The notes: generated by a model not told the origin, from the letters alone. 64,000 bases of DNA from Pigmentiphaga kullae (GCF_004216695.1 NZ_SGXC01000002.1:1736001-1800000); one strand, 5' to 3'. Positions 55,820-64,000 are shown, counted from the first letter of the stretch. Numbers and translations are program-made.

Positions 55820-56579
55820 TTTTCTGCGCTCCCGCACCGAAGCCCGAGATCGCCCGCTTCCAGTCGCTGTGGCGCAGGTTCTCTTCGATGGCCAGCAGTT
55901 CCACGGCCATCGCGCCCTCGCGCGTGGTCTCCACGCCCTGGTCCACACAGCGCTTGGTCAGCCGGACCGTCAGCGGCGCGGCGGCGGCGATGTGGCGGGC
56001 CATCTCGAAGGCGCGCGCTTCCAGCTCGGCGGGCTCGTATACGTGGTTCACCAGCCCGATGGCCTTGGCTTCCTGCGCCTCCACGGTTCGGCCGGTGAAC
56101 AGCAGTTCCTTGGCCATGCGCACGCCCACCATGCGCGGCAGCCGCTGGGTTGCGCCTATGGTGCCCCAACCGACCTCCGGGTAGCGGAACTTCGCTTCGG
56201 TGGAGGCCAGGATGAAGTCGCTGGCGCCGGCGATCTCGCAGCCCGACCCGAAGGCCGCGCCGTGCACCACGGCGATGACCGCCTGCGGCAGGCGCTCGAG
56301 GGCGGCATAGGCGGTGAAGCCCTTGACGCGGCGCGCGGTCAGCTCGGCGGTGGACATGTCCTTCCGCTCCTTCAGGTCGGCGCCGGCGCAGAACACCGGC
56401 CCTTCTCCGCGGATCACGACCACGTGCACGGTCTCGTCGGCGGCCAGCGCCTCGGCCGCGGCGATCAGCTCGCCGCACATGGCCGTATTGAGCGCGTTGC
56501 GGCTTTCGGGCCGGTTCAGTGTCAACGTGGCGACGTGGTCCTCGACCTCGACGCGGATGGTGGAATATGCACTGCTCAT
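55812..56579 (-). CDS. enoyl-CoA hydratase (canonical crotonase)
   Basis: 255 residues. Unlike the other two crotonases here, both catalytic glutamates are present: GSGCEIAGASD and FRYPEVGWGTIGATQRLPR. That supports true 2-enoyl-CoA hydration. FCAGADLKERKD gives the other oxyanion-hole loop. It is first in the operon with ligase, lyase-like gene, thioesterase and marR, behind promoter C. Confidence 0.93.
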   Translation of the reverse strand: MSSAYSTIRVEVEDHVATLTLNRPESRNALNTAMCGELIAAAEALAADETVHVVVIRGEGPVFCAGADLKERKDMSTAELTARRVKGFTAYAALERLPQAVIAVVHGAAFGSGCEIAGASDFILASTEAKFRYPEVGWGTIGATQRLPRMVGVRMAKELLFTGRTVEAQEAKAIGLVNHVYEPAELEARAFEMARHIAAAAPLTVRLTKRCVDQGVETTREGAMAVELLAIEENLRHSDWKRAISGFGAGAQKNA

Positions 56580-56606
56580 GCGAACCCCTGGATGTCTGGT
56601 GGCCTA

Positions 56607-56652
56607 CGATAGTTGTTTTTATACACTACTTTGTTGACGATAACAACTATAT
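56607..56652 (-). promoter_or_regulatory. MarR-type promoter/operator C (of three)
   Basis: Arms CGATAGTTGT (56607-56616) and ACAACTATAT (56643-56652) are again 26 bp apart. The minus strand reads -35 TTGTTA (56646-56641), a 17-bp spacer and -10 TATAAA (56623-56618). The outer arm overlaps the last codons of the livF-type gene, so this promoter is embedded at the end of the transporter operon. Confidence 0.83.
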
Positions 56653-57357
56653 GGGCGAGACATCCGGCCCGGGCATGCGGCAATCCGCCTGCCCCGGCGC
56701 TCCGGGCGGCGTCCGCCCCAGCATGCCGTCGTCCATGTACAGGCTGCGGTCCGCCAGCGGCGCGGCCAGGGCCTCGTTCTGCTCGGACAGCAGGATCGCC
56801 AGCCCCTGCCCGCGCAGGACGCGTATCGCCTCCACCAGCCGCTGCACCACGATGGGGGCCACGCCCTCGGAAGGCTCGTCCAGCAGGATCACCCGAGGCT
56901 GGGTCATCAGCGCCCGGCCGATCGCCAGCATCTGTTGTTCCCCCCCGCTCAACGCGCCGCCCGGCCGGTGCGCCAGCGGTTCGAGTTCCGGAAACAGGCG
57001 GCAGACCCGCTCCACGGTCCAGGGTTCGGCGCCGGGACGCGGCCGGCCCATGGCCACCTCCAGGTTCTGCCGCGCCGTGAGCTGGGTGAACACGCGCCGG
57101 TCCTCCGGCACCCAGGCCAGGCCCGCATGCACCCGCCTGTCGGCACGCCAGCCGGCCATGGACCGGCCATCCAGCAACACCTCGCCCGAGGTCTCGACCA
57201 GACCCGCCAGCGCGCGCATCAGCGTGCTCTTGCCGGCCCCGTTGCGTCCGACCAGGGCGACGATCTCTCCCGCCCCGACGTCCAGGTCCACGTCGAACAA
57301 GGCCTGCGCCCGGCCATGGAAGGCGCACAGCGCGCGCGTCTGCAACAGCGCCGTCAT
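56647..57357 (-). CDS. branched-chain-type ABC transporter ATP-binding protein (LivF type)
   Basis: 236 residues. Walker A GRNGAGKST, signature LSGGEQQM and Walker B ILLDEP are intact, as in LivF ATPases. It energises the importer encoded upstream. Its ATG overlaps the livG-type stop (ATGA), which defines the start. The C-terminal 20 residues vary and overlap operator C. It ends the transporter operon. Confidence 0.93.
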   Translation of the reverse strand: MTALLQTRALCAFHGRAQALFDVDLDVGAGEIVALVGRNGAGKSTLMRALAGLVETSGEVLLDGRSMAGWRADRRVHAGLAWVPEDRRVFTQLTARQNLEVAMGRPRPGAEPWTVERVCRLFPELEPLAHRPGGALSGGEQQMLAIGRALMTQPRVILLDEPSEGVAPIVVQRLVEAIRVLRGQGLAILLSEQNEALAAPLADRSLYMDDGMLGRTPPGAPGQADCRMPGPDVSPI

Positions 57358-58109
57358 GCCGGCGCTCCCACTGCGGCCATGCCCAGGTAGGCCGCCCGCA
57401 CCGCCGGATCCTCGGCGATCCGCCTGGGCGCCCCTTCGGCGATCACGCGGCCGCGCACCAGGACCAGGACCTTGTCGGCGAAGCCGAACACCACGTCCAT
57501 GCTGTGTTCGGTGAACAACACCGCCAGGCCACCGGCGGCCTCCTGCTTCACGATGGCCATCAGGCCGCGCCGGTCGGCCCGCGTCATGCCCGCGGTGGGC
57601 TCGTCCATCAGCAACACGCGGGGCTTCAGGGCCAGCGCGCTGGCCAGCTCCACGCGCTTGAGTTCGGGATAAGGCAGTTCCCCGCACAGCCTGCCGGCCA
57701 GCGCCCCCAGGTCGAAACGCTCCAGCCAGGCGTGCAGCTCGGCCGGATCCGCGCCCGCCCCGCGGCCGCGTACGCCATGCCAGACGCCGGGATCGCGGGC
57801 GGCCAGCGCCAGCGCGACGTGCTGGCCCACGCTCAGCGACGCCGCCACCTGGGCGATCTGGAATGTCCGCCCCAGGCCCAGCCGGGCCCGCGCGGCCACG
57901 CTCAGGCGAGTCACGTCGCGCCCGTCGAATGCGATGCGGCCGGCATCGGGCTGGAGCTGGCCGTTGATGCACTGGAAGCAGGTGCTCTTGCCCGCGCCGT
58001 TGGGACCGATCAAGGCCAGCATCTGGCCGCCTTCCAGCGTGAATCCGACGTCCTCCACCGCCCGCACGGCGCCGAACGACTTGGACAAGCCCGTCACGAC
58101 CAGCTTCAT
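57354..58109 (-). CDS. branched-chain-type ABC transporter ATP-binding protein (LivG type)
   Basis: 251 residues. Walker A GPNGAGKST and Walker B LLMDEPTAGM are present. The signature region reads ELPYPELKRVELA, the degenerate form (in place of LSGGQ) common in LivG-like subunits. RTFQIAQV is a family marker. ATGA overlaps join it to the permease gene upstream and the livF-type gene downstream. Confidence 0.93.
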   Translation of the reverse strand: MKLVVTGLSKSFGAVRAVEDVGFTLEGGQMLALIGPNGAGKSTCFQCINGQLQPDAGRIAFDGRDVTRLSVAARARLGLGRTFQIAQVAASLSVGQHVALALAARDPGVWHGVRGRGAGADPAELHAWLERFDLGALAGRLCGELPYPELKRVELASALALKPRVLLMDEPTAGMTRADRRGLMAIVKQEAAGGLAVLFTEHSMDVVFGFADKVLVLVRGRVIAEGAPRRIAEDPAVRAAYLGMAAVGAPA

Positions 58110-60049
58110 CGCCGCGCCCTCCCGCCATCGGACCGTCCCGGGAAAGCCAGGCCGCTCAGCCGCCGGATGCCGGTCAGCCCGCCGGGCGCGAGCAGGATCA
58201 CCGCCAACATGGCCAGGCCGATGGCGGCGCGCCAGTATTCGGTGGCGCGCGCCAGGAAATCCTGCCCCACCGTATAGGCCAGGGCGCCCAGCCAGGGGCC
58301 GGCCAGCGACTGCAGGCCGCCCAGCAGGACCATGACGAGCGCGTCGACCGAGCGGGGAATGGCCAGCAGATCGGGCGCCACCGAGCCCTTGGCGAACACC
58401 GTCAGGACGCCGGCGGCGCCCGCCAGCGCCCCCGCCAGCATGAAGGCCGTCCAGCGCACCGCGAACACGGGCAGGCCCAGGCTCTCGGCGCGCAGCGGCG
58501 CGTCGCGCACCATGCGCAGCGTCAACCCGAAAGGCGCATGCATCAGGTGCCGCAGCAGCAGGCCCCCGGCGCAGGCCACGCCCAGGACGAACCAGTAATA
58601 CCCTTCGCGCGTGGCCAGCCACCCCTGCGGCCAGAAACCGAACAGGCCGTTGCTGCCTCCTGTCACGGCATCCCACTGGAAAGCGATGGACCAGGTGATC
58701 TGGGCGAAGGCCAGGGTCAGCATGGCCGCGTAGACCCCCGCCGCCCGCAGCACGACGAAACCGAACACCGCCGCGCCGGCCAGCGCCAGCAGCATGCCTG
58801 CCGCCAGGCACAGCAGGATGCCGGCGATGCCGCCAGGGCCCGTGCCGGCCAGCCCCGGCAGCACGGCCGCCACCATCGGCGCGGCCAGCGCCCCGCCGTA
58901 GGCGCCCAGCCCCAGGAAGGCCGCATGGCCGAACGAATGGACGCCGCCCGGCCCCATCAGGACATACAGGCTGGCGGCGAAAAGACCGGCGATCAGGACA
59001 TCCACGGCCAGGACCAGCACATAGGCCATGTCGCCGGCCAGCCAGGGCAGCAGCGCCAGCGCCGCCACGCCCGCCGCCAGCAGCAGGCCGCCGCGGCGCG
59101 TGGGCGGCGGCAGCGGATTGAGCTCGGCGCGTGCCGCGCGCGGCGGCGCCACGGGCCGCCCGAACAGGCCCCAGGGGCGCAAGGCCAGCACGATGGCCAT
59201 CAGCAGGAATTCGATCACCAGCGTCAGCTTGGGCAGCACCAGTTCCAGGCCGCCTATCGACACCGTTCCCAGCGCCACGCAGGCCGCCTTGACCACGCCT
59301 ATCATCATCGCCGCCACGAAAGCGCCGATCACGCTGCCCATGCCGCCCACCACCGTCACCACGAAGGCCTCGGCCACGACCTGGAGGTCGTAGGCCAGCG
59401 ATGCCGGCTCGCGCGGCATCTGCAACGCTCCGGCCAGCCCCGCCAGGCCGGCCCCCAGCGCGAACACCTGCGTGAACAGCCGCCGCTCGTCCACGCCCAC
59501 GGCCAGCGCCATCTCGCGGTCCTCGGTGGCGGCGCGCAATTGCAGGCCCCAGCGGGTGGACGTCATGATCCATTGCACGCCGGCCAGCACCAGCAGGCCG
59601 ATGGCCATCAGCACGAAGTCGTACGACGGCAGGTTCAGCGTACCGGGCGCCAGCACGCCCGTCAGCCCCGGCGCCTTGGGCCCGAGCCTGTCGTCCGCGC
59701 CCCAGGCAGCCAGCGTCGCATCGCGGATGATCAGCACCAGCGCGAAGGTCGCGACCAGTTGGAACAGTTCGGGACTGCCGTACAGCCGGCGCAGCACGCC
59801 GCGCTCGATCAGCGCGCCCACCGCGGCCACCGCCAGCGCCGCGCCCGCCACCGCGCCCCAGAACCCCAGGGCGCCCCACAGCGGAATCAGCGCCTGGGCC
59901 AATGTGACGCCCAGGTACAGCCCCAGCATGGCGAGCGAGCCGTGCGCGAAATTGACCACGCGCGACACGCCGAAGATCAGCGTCAACCCCAGCGACAGCA
60001 GGAACAGGCTGCTGGCGCTGGCCAGCCCGTTCAGCAGTTGCGCCAGCAC
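58106..60049 (-). CDS. fused LivH-LivM permease of a branched-chain-type ABC importer
   Basis: 647 residues joining two permeases normally encoded separately. Residues about 1-295 are LivH-like (LIFGVSRVVNFAHGSLAMLG) and about 320-635 are LivM-like (GPGGVHSFGHAAFLGLGAYGG and LRAESLGLPVFAVRWTAFM). The Pro-rich linker PVAPPRAARAELNPLPPPT separates them. One chain can supply the entire membrane channel. The solute-binding protein gene ends 3 bp upstream and the livG-type gene overlaps by 4 bp. Confidence 0.93.
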   Translation of the reverse strand: MLAQLLNGLASASSLFLLSLGLTLIFGVSRVVNFAHGSLAMLGLYLGVTLAQALIPLWGALGFWGAVAGAALAVAAVGALIERGVLRRLYGSPELFQLVATFALVLIIRDATLAAWGADDRLGPKAPGLTGVLAPGTLNLPSYDFVLMAIGLLVLAGVQWIMTSTRWGLQLRAATEDREMALAVGVDERRLFTQVFALGAGLAGLAGALQMPREPASLAYDLQVVAEAFVVTVVGGMGSVIGAFVAAMMIGVVKAACVALGTVSIGGLELVLPKLTLVIEFLLMAIVLALRPWGLFGRPVAPPRAARAELNPLPPPTRRGGLLLAAGVAALALLPWLAGDMAYVLVLAVDVLIAGLFAASLYVLMGPGGVHSFGHAAFLGLGAYGGALAAPMVAAVLPGLAGTGPGGIAGILLCLAAGMLLALAGAAVFGFVVLRAAGVYAAMLTLAFAQITWSIAFQWDAVTGGSNGLFGFWPQGWLATREGYYWFVLGVACAGGLLLRHLMHAPFGLTLRMVRDAPLRAESLGLPVFAVRWTAFMLAGALAGAAGVLTVFAKGSVAPDLLAIPRSVDALVMVLLGGLQSLAGPWLGALAYTVGQDFLARATEYWRAAIGLAMLAVILLAPGGLTGIRRLSGLAFPGRSDGGRARR

Positions 60050-60052
60050 CGC

Positions 60053-61264
60053 TCAGCGCGCCGGCCGCAGCTTCGCCACCTCGGCATCGGTGGGCTGGTA
60101 CCGGGCGCCGTCGGCATAGCGGAAGTCCACCATGACTCCCGTGCGCTGCGCCCCGCTGCCCTGCAGCGCGGTGCGCCCGACGAAAGCGCCCAGCGTCGAT
60201 TGATTGTCCTGCGCGCGAAACACGATGGGGCCCCAGGGCGAGGACAGCGGCATGTTGCGGAACGCCTCCACGATCTTCTCGGGATCGGCGCTGCCCGCGC
60301 GCCGCAGCGCCTCGGCCGCGGCATGGATGGTCACGTAGCCCACGACCGAGCCCTGGCGCGGCGGCTCGCCGTACTTCTTCCGATAGGCATCCAGGAAGCG
60401 CTGGTGCTCGGGCGTCTTGATCGCATACCAGGGATAGCCCGTCACGATCCAGCCCTCGGGCGCCTCGTCCTTCAGCGGCTCCAGGTATTCGGGCTCGCCC
60501 GACAGCAGGCTGACCACTTCGCGGCCCTTGAACAGGCCGCGCGTGGCGCCTTCGCGCACGAACTTGGTCAGGTCCGTGGCGAACAGCACGTTGAAGATCG
60601 CATCCGGCTTGCTGGCCTCGAGCGCCTGCACCACGGGCCCCGCATCGAGCTTGCCCAGCGGCGTGGCCTGCTCGGTCACGAACTCGACGCCGGGCTGCGC
60701 CGCCTGGAGCAGCGTCTTGAAGGTCTGCACCGCCGACTGCCCGTACTCGTAGTTCGGATAGACGATGGCCCAGCGCTTCTTGCCCAGCCTGGCCGCCTCG
60801 GGCACCAGCATCGACACCTGCATCCAGGTCGACGGCCGCAGGCGGAAGGTATAGCGGTTGCCGTTGGCCCAGGTGATCTTGTCGGTCAGCGGCTCGCTGG
60901 CCAGGAACGGCACCTTGCGCTGCCGGGCGTAGTCGCCCAGCGCCAGGCCGACGTTGGACAGAAAGCCGCCGGCCAGCATCGCCACGCGTTCGCGCGAGAC
61001 CAGTTCCTCGGCCGCGCGCACGGCGTCGCCCGGCACGCCATTGTCGTCCCGGATCAGCAGTTCCAGCGGACGCCCGTTCACGCCGCCGGCGGCGTTGACT
61101 TCCTCCAGGGCCAGCAGCATGGCCTTGCGGTAGGGTTCTAGAAAGGCGGGCTGCGCCTTGTAGCTGTTGATCTCGCCGATGCGCAGCGGGTCGGCGGCGT
61201 GCGCGGGCGCGGCCAGCAGGATCGACAGACCGAGGAAACCGGAAGCAAGCGATGTGCGAAGCAT
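60053..61264 (-). CDS. branched-chain-type ABC transporter solute-binding protein
   Basis: 403 residues with a Sec signal (about 1-24, ending APAHA) and a Leu/Ile/Val-binding-like type I fold: IGEINSYKAQPAF, ALEEVNAAGGVNGRPLELLIRDD and YPNYEYGQSAV. Relatives bind aromatic or aliphatic acids as well as amino acids. MLRTSLASG at 61264 is preferred over a 14-codon extension. It heads the transporter operon upstream of the MarR-controlled genes, so it probably imports their substrate. Confidence 0.92.
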   Translation of the reverse strand: MLRTSLASGFLGLSILLAAPAHAADPLRIGEINSYKAQPAFLEPYRKAMLLALEEVNAAGGVNGRPLELLIRDDNGVPGDAVRAAEELVSRERVAMLAGGFLSNVGLALGDYARQRKVPFLASEPLTDKITWANGNRYTFRLRPSTWMQVSMLVPEAARLGKKRWAIVYPNYEYGQSAVQTFKTLLQAAQPGVEFVTEQATPLGKLDAGPVVQALEASKPDAIFNVLFATDLTKFVREGATRGLFKGREVVSLLSGEPEYLEPLKDEAPEGWIVTGYPWYAIKTPEHQRFLDAYRKKYGEPPRQGSVVGYVTIHAAAEALRRAGSADPEKIVEAFRNMPLSSPWGPIVFRAQDNQSTLGAFVGRTALQGSGAQRTGVMVDFRYADGARYQPTDAEVAKLRPAR

Positions 61265-61383
61265 GGACAGACTCGGACTAGGCCCCACGATGAAGATGCC
61301 CGGCATGCGGGGCGGGCGAACGCCGGCACCCCTCCTTTGCGGAGGAGCGCCTATTGTAAGGGGCTAAGGAGCCGCCGGAAGAA

Positions 61384-62358
61384 TCAGGCGGCGGCGTTCA
61401 GGCCCAGCCGCTGCGCGTACTGCCGCAGCGCGTGCACCTTGGGTTCGGCGAAGAATACGGGCTCGGCCCCGTCCAGGCCGGGCGCGGCGCTTCGCTCGGC
61501 GTCCATCGCCAGCAGCGGCAGCACCAGGTCCTGCGAACGCGCCAGTTCGTCCCGGCCAAGCAGGCCCGGATAGACCTTGTCGAGCTGGATCACGTCCAGC
61601 AGGTCCTCGATGATGGCGATGCGGTAGGCATCGCCCCCGCCCAGGCGGGCCCGCATGTAGCTGGGCTTGAGCGCCGTACGCAGCACGGACAGTCCCGTCT
61701 TGCGCCACGCCGCGGCTTCCGCGCCGTCGAAGAAGGCGCCGGCGAAAAGCAGCGCCTTGCCCGCCTTCGTGGGATAGGCTGCCGTCATCGACGTTCCCAG
61801 CCGCTGACGCAGGAAACGCACCTGCACGACCAGGTTGCGCCGCCCCACTTCGTTCAGCCCGCGCTTGTCCAGGTCCCATTTGACCCAGTTCACGATGCGC
61901 CGCGACAAGCTGTGGGGCCGCCAGCCCACGCCCTTGCCGGGCGTATTGGCCACGATCCAGTTGGTGACCAGCTTCTCGTGCCATTCGAAACGGCCTTCCG
62001 CGCCATCGGCCACCAGATCGTCGAAGGCATGGAGGTTGTGCAGCCAGTTCTCGCCCCAGGGCCGCCAGTGCCAGCCGCGGTTGTCGGACAGCACCCTTTC
62101 CACGCCGAAGAAATGGAAAGCCTGCGACCCCACCATGCTCGGTGGCCGCTGGCAGAAGCTCCACCGGCTGGCCGGGTGACGCAGCACGGGCGTCTCGACC
62201 GTGTTGAACCAGGCCAGGTACTCGTCCTTGCGGCCCAGATGGGTACCCAGCAGGGTCATGGGCTGGGCGTAGCGCAGCCCCCACCAGAACCGGTGCAATC
62301 CTTGCGAACGCGCGCTCCAGAAGCCGGACAACTTGGAAGAATCCGTGAGGTAGGGCAT
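61384..62358 (-). CDS. heparinase II/III-like alpha-toroid protein, truncated family member
   Basis: 324 residues. ENWLHNLHAFDDLVADGA, the RWI/AN-type TNWIVANTPGKGVGW and SRRIVNWVKWDL match the N-terminal alpha/alpha-toroid of heparinase II/III-like lyases, and EDLLDVIQL the end of that domain. The usual DGGHFERSPMYH-type segment is replaced by YMRARLGGGDAYR. The C-terminal beta-sandwich domain (family proteins are usually 530-600 residues) is absent, with no remnant in the 119 bp before the next gene. The frame is intact, so it is not an obvious pseudogene. Catalysis is doubtful. Confidence 0.72.
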   Translation of the reverse strand: MPYLTDSSKLSGFWSARSQGLHRFWWGLRYAQPMTLLGTHLGRKDEYLAWFNTVETPVLRHPASRWSFCQRPPSMVGSQAFHFFGVERVLSDNRGWHWRPWGENWLHNLHAFDDLVADGAEGRFEWHEKLVTNWIVANTPGKGVGWRPHSLSRRIVNWVKWDLDKRGLNEVGRRNLVVQVRFLRQRLGTSMTAAYPTKAGKALLFAGAFFDGAEAAAWRKTGLSVLRTALKPSYMRARLGGGDAYRIAIIEDLLDVIQLDKVYPGLLGRDELARSQDLVLPLLAMDAERSAAPGLDGAEPVFFAEPKVHALRQYAQRLGLNAAA

Positions 62359-62950
62359 GGCGGGACAGCTCAGTGACTAAATTGGGTACCAGCGTGCCGG
62401 CTGGCACGCCATGGACAACACAACCAGAATCGAAGCAAGGCCCGCACACGGAAAACGGCGTGATGCGTAGGCGCACGGAGAACGACAAACAAACGCTAAA
62501 GTTTCTTGCGGCGCAGCCGTTAACGTTCCGTATCAGCGTTATTGCATAACTGCGCGCACAATTCAATATGTAAAAAAATACGACGCTCTCCGATTCATAT
62601 CCTGCTTGCGACATCCGCAACTTTCTTATCTTCCACTGACGCCGCCCATCGCCCGCCTGTAAGCACTCGCCAGCATTTCCCGGCAAAACTGCAACATTTG
62701 GTACGGCGTCATCCCCTACCCTTCTACCTAGGGAAATCCCCTAGTTTCGCGATGCCTCCGTCAGGGCGATAGCGCCCCCACCCCGGCTTCCCCCTCTCGC
62801 TTACATCCCGCCAGCATACCGGACCATTTGGTCCAGATTATGAAAATCCACCAACGCAGGGAATGACCTGACTTGCCGCCTCCATTCGTCAAAGTTTAGT
62901 ATTCGAAAACTATTTTTATATACAAAACACAAAGAAAGGAGACGGAAAGC
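62359..62950. other. 592-bp divergent intergenic region, AT-richer
   Basis: No convincing gene. A 76-codon frame at 62542-62772 lacks a ribosome site and family resemblance. The base composition is clearly more AT-rich than the flanks, especially 62500-62640 and 62880-62940. It presumably holds promoters for the heparinase-like gene and the solute-binding protein gene, and contains the palindrome at 62728-62744. Confidence 0.6.
62728..62744. promoter_or_regulatory. CTAGGG palindrome, possible regulator site
   Basis: CTAGGG-AAATC-CCCTAG, a 6-5-6 inverted repeat preceded by TAC. It lies 207 bp upstream of the solute-binding protein start. The shape fits a dimeric activator, for example a LuxR-type response regulator, but that is only a guess. 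Confidence 0.4.
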
Positions 62951-63940
62951 ATGACCTTCCAGCCCACCCGCCGCCGGCTGCTGTCCACCGCCGCCCTGCT
63001 TCCGGCCGCCGCCTGGCTGCCCGCACGGGCCGCCCAGGCAGGGCCGGTCGAATTCACCTTCACCATGGGCGTCAACACCGTGCCGGGCACGGCCCTGATC
63101 AACGCCACCGCCCAGGACCTCGACCTGTGGCGCAAGCACGGCCTGAAGCCCGTCGTACCGCCCCCTCTGGGCGGCGGCGACCGGCGCACCTGGAGCCCGG
63201 AGGAAGAAAACCATTCCGACGTGCGGCTGTACGGCATGGGCGCCACCATCAACTATCTGAGCAAAGGCGTGGACTTCGTCATCGTCGCGGATCTCGGGAC
63301 GCGCGCCGAATGGCACCTGTGGTCCATGGCCGAGCGGCCCGTCGATGCCCGCCAGCTCAAGGGCAAGCGCTTCGCGGTCACGCAGTTGTCGGGCACGGAC
63401 CGGCTGTACGTCGACCTGTTCCTGAAATCGCTGGGCGTCAGCCAGGACGACGTCACCCTGGTCCCCACCGGCGGCGTGCCGCAGAACTACCAGGCGCTGC
63501 GCAACGGCCAGGCCGACATCTGGGTCACCACCGAACACGCCGCCATTTTGATCGACCGCGAGCAGCGCCTGCGCAGCGTCGCCAAGATTTCCGACTTCGT
63601 CGGCAAGGACTGGGATCCCTATGTCATCGTAGCCAAGCGGCGGACGCTGGCCGAACGGCCCGCGCTGGTGAAGGAAGCTGTCGCCACCGTCCTGGAAGCC
63701 GTCCGGCACATCGACAAAGCGCCGCGCCAGGAGAACCTCGACCGCCTGATGAAGCTCTTCAAGGTGGACCAGGCCATGGCCGAAAGACTGTTCGCCACCG
63801 TGTCGCTGAATCCCTCGGGCAAGATCAAGCTGGCGACCATCGAGAAAATGCGCAACCACTACATCGAGAACGGACTGATCACCCCCGAGTCGGCACCGCT
63901 GTCGGCGATCTACGACGCCTCCATCCTGGGCATGCGGTAA
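62951..63940 (+). CDS. ABC transporter solute-binding protein (NMT1/SsuA/TauA-like)
   Basis: 329 residues. The N-terminus TRRRLLSTAALLPAAAWLPARA looks like a twin-arginine signal. The body resembles nitrate/sulfonate/taurine-type binding proteins: KGVDFVIVADLG, LKGKRFAVTQLSGTDRLYVDLFLKSLGV and NYQALRNGQADIWVTTEHAA. AAAGGAGAC precedes the ATG. Permease and ATPase partners, if any, lie beyond the window end. The ligand is unknown. Confidence 0.88.
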   Translation: MTFQPTRRRLLSTAALLPAAAWLPARAAQAGPVEFTFTMGVNTVPGTALINATAQDLDLWRKHGLKPVVPPPLGGGDRRTWSPEEENHSDVRLYGMGATINYLSKGVDFVIVADLGTRAEWHLWSMAERPVDARQLKGKRFAVTQLSGTDRLYVDLFLKSLGVSQDDVTLVPTGGVPQNYQALRNGQADIWVTTEHAAILIDREQRLRSVAKISDFVGKDWDPYVIVAKRRTLAERPALVKEAVATVLEAVRHIDKAPRQENLDRLMKLFKVDQAMAERLFATVSLNPSGKIKLATIEKMRNHYIENGLITPESAPLSAIYDASILGMR

Positions 63941-63956
63941 CACCGCTTTACGGGGT

Positions 63957-63973
63957 GGCCGCGACAAGCGGCC
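63957..63973 (+). terminator. hairpin after the solute-binding protein gene
   Basis: GGCCGC-GACAA-GCGGCC, 17 bp after the stop, with no T tract visible. It may only attenuate an operon that continues past the window. Confidence 0.3.
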
Positions 63974-64000
63974 GCCCTGGAAGGTATGGTTGGGGATCGC

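Noticed and set aside
61265-61383. A fourth MarR-type operator before the solute-binding protein gene
   Set aside because: The region is GC-rich and lacks the ATATAGTTGA/TCAACTATAT arms; only a possible -10 (TACAAT on the minus strand) was seen.
62542-62772. Possible small gene of 76 codons
   Set aside because: No ribosome site, no signal or domain, and composition typical of non-coding DNA.

Overview
The window is GC-rich (roughly two thirds G+C), tightly packed chromosomal DNA from a betaproteobacterium. It most probably belongs to the Alcaligenaceae (Bordetella/Achromobacter group). The reasons are four orphan Bug/TctC-type periplasmic receptors, the oxyR-recG pair, a tRNA-Ala with anticodon CGC, proC-yggS-ubiA, and many small catabolic operons led by LysR, GntR or MarR regulators. 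I saw no phage, insertion sequence, CRISPR array, rRNA or real origin. GC richness creates many long antisense reading frames, and these are left out.

Layout. 1-2800: GntR regulator, Bug receptor and fumarylacetoacetate-hydrolase-family enzyme, with a striking AT-rich tandem palindrome upstream. 2800-24100: mostly core genes. They are rlmJ, a BON-domain protein, a purine permease, edd, an MFS exporter, proC, yggS, ubiA, a large unusual lipoprotein, an aromatic acid-CoA ligase, dps, oxyR, recG, ridA, an APC permease, a DUF1857 protein, fpr, and a zinc alcohol dehydrogenase behind an apparent class II FNR promoter. 24100-25950: a hipBA-type toxin-antitoxin module beside tRNA-Ala(CGC), in relatively AT-rich DNA. 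25950-33500: a LysR-centred catabolic cluster with an FMN 2-hydroxyacid dehydrogenase, two Bug receptors, a TauD-type dioxygenase, a maleylacetate-reductase-like enzyme and an Old Yellow Enzyme. 33500-46140: cell-envelope and stress genes. They are a cardiolipin-synthase-like lipoprotein, a second Dps, an MFS transporter, OpgD, a FUSC membrane protein, a cadR/cadA-type metal efflux pair with a textbook 19-bp-spacer MerR promoter, yaaA, a YchJ-like protein and an arylformamidase-like hydrolase.

46190-61264 is the most interesting stretch. It is a CoA-thioester catabolic supercluster with an acyl-CoA ligase, three crotonase-fold enzymes, a class III CoA-transferase, an HMG-CoA-lyase-like enzyme lacking the catalytic cysteine, a hotdog thioesterase, a nitronate-monooxygenase-like flavoenzyme, an enolase-superfamily cycloisomerase, a Bug receptor, a Liv-type ABC importer with fused permease, and a MarR regulator. 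Three promoters inside it, each ahead of a crotonase gene, share one architecture: 10-bp inverted arms exactly 26 bp apart that enclose the -35/-10 region. This points to a MarR-controlled regulon for an unidentified carboxylic acid.

The end of the window holds a short heparinase II/III-like protein that lacks the usual C-terminal domain, a 592-bp AT-richer intergenic region, and a Tat-type ABC solute-binding protein.
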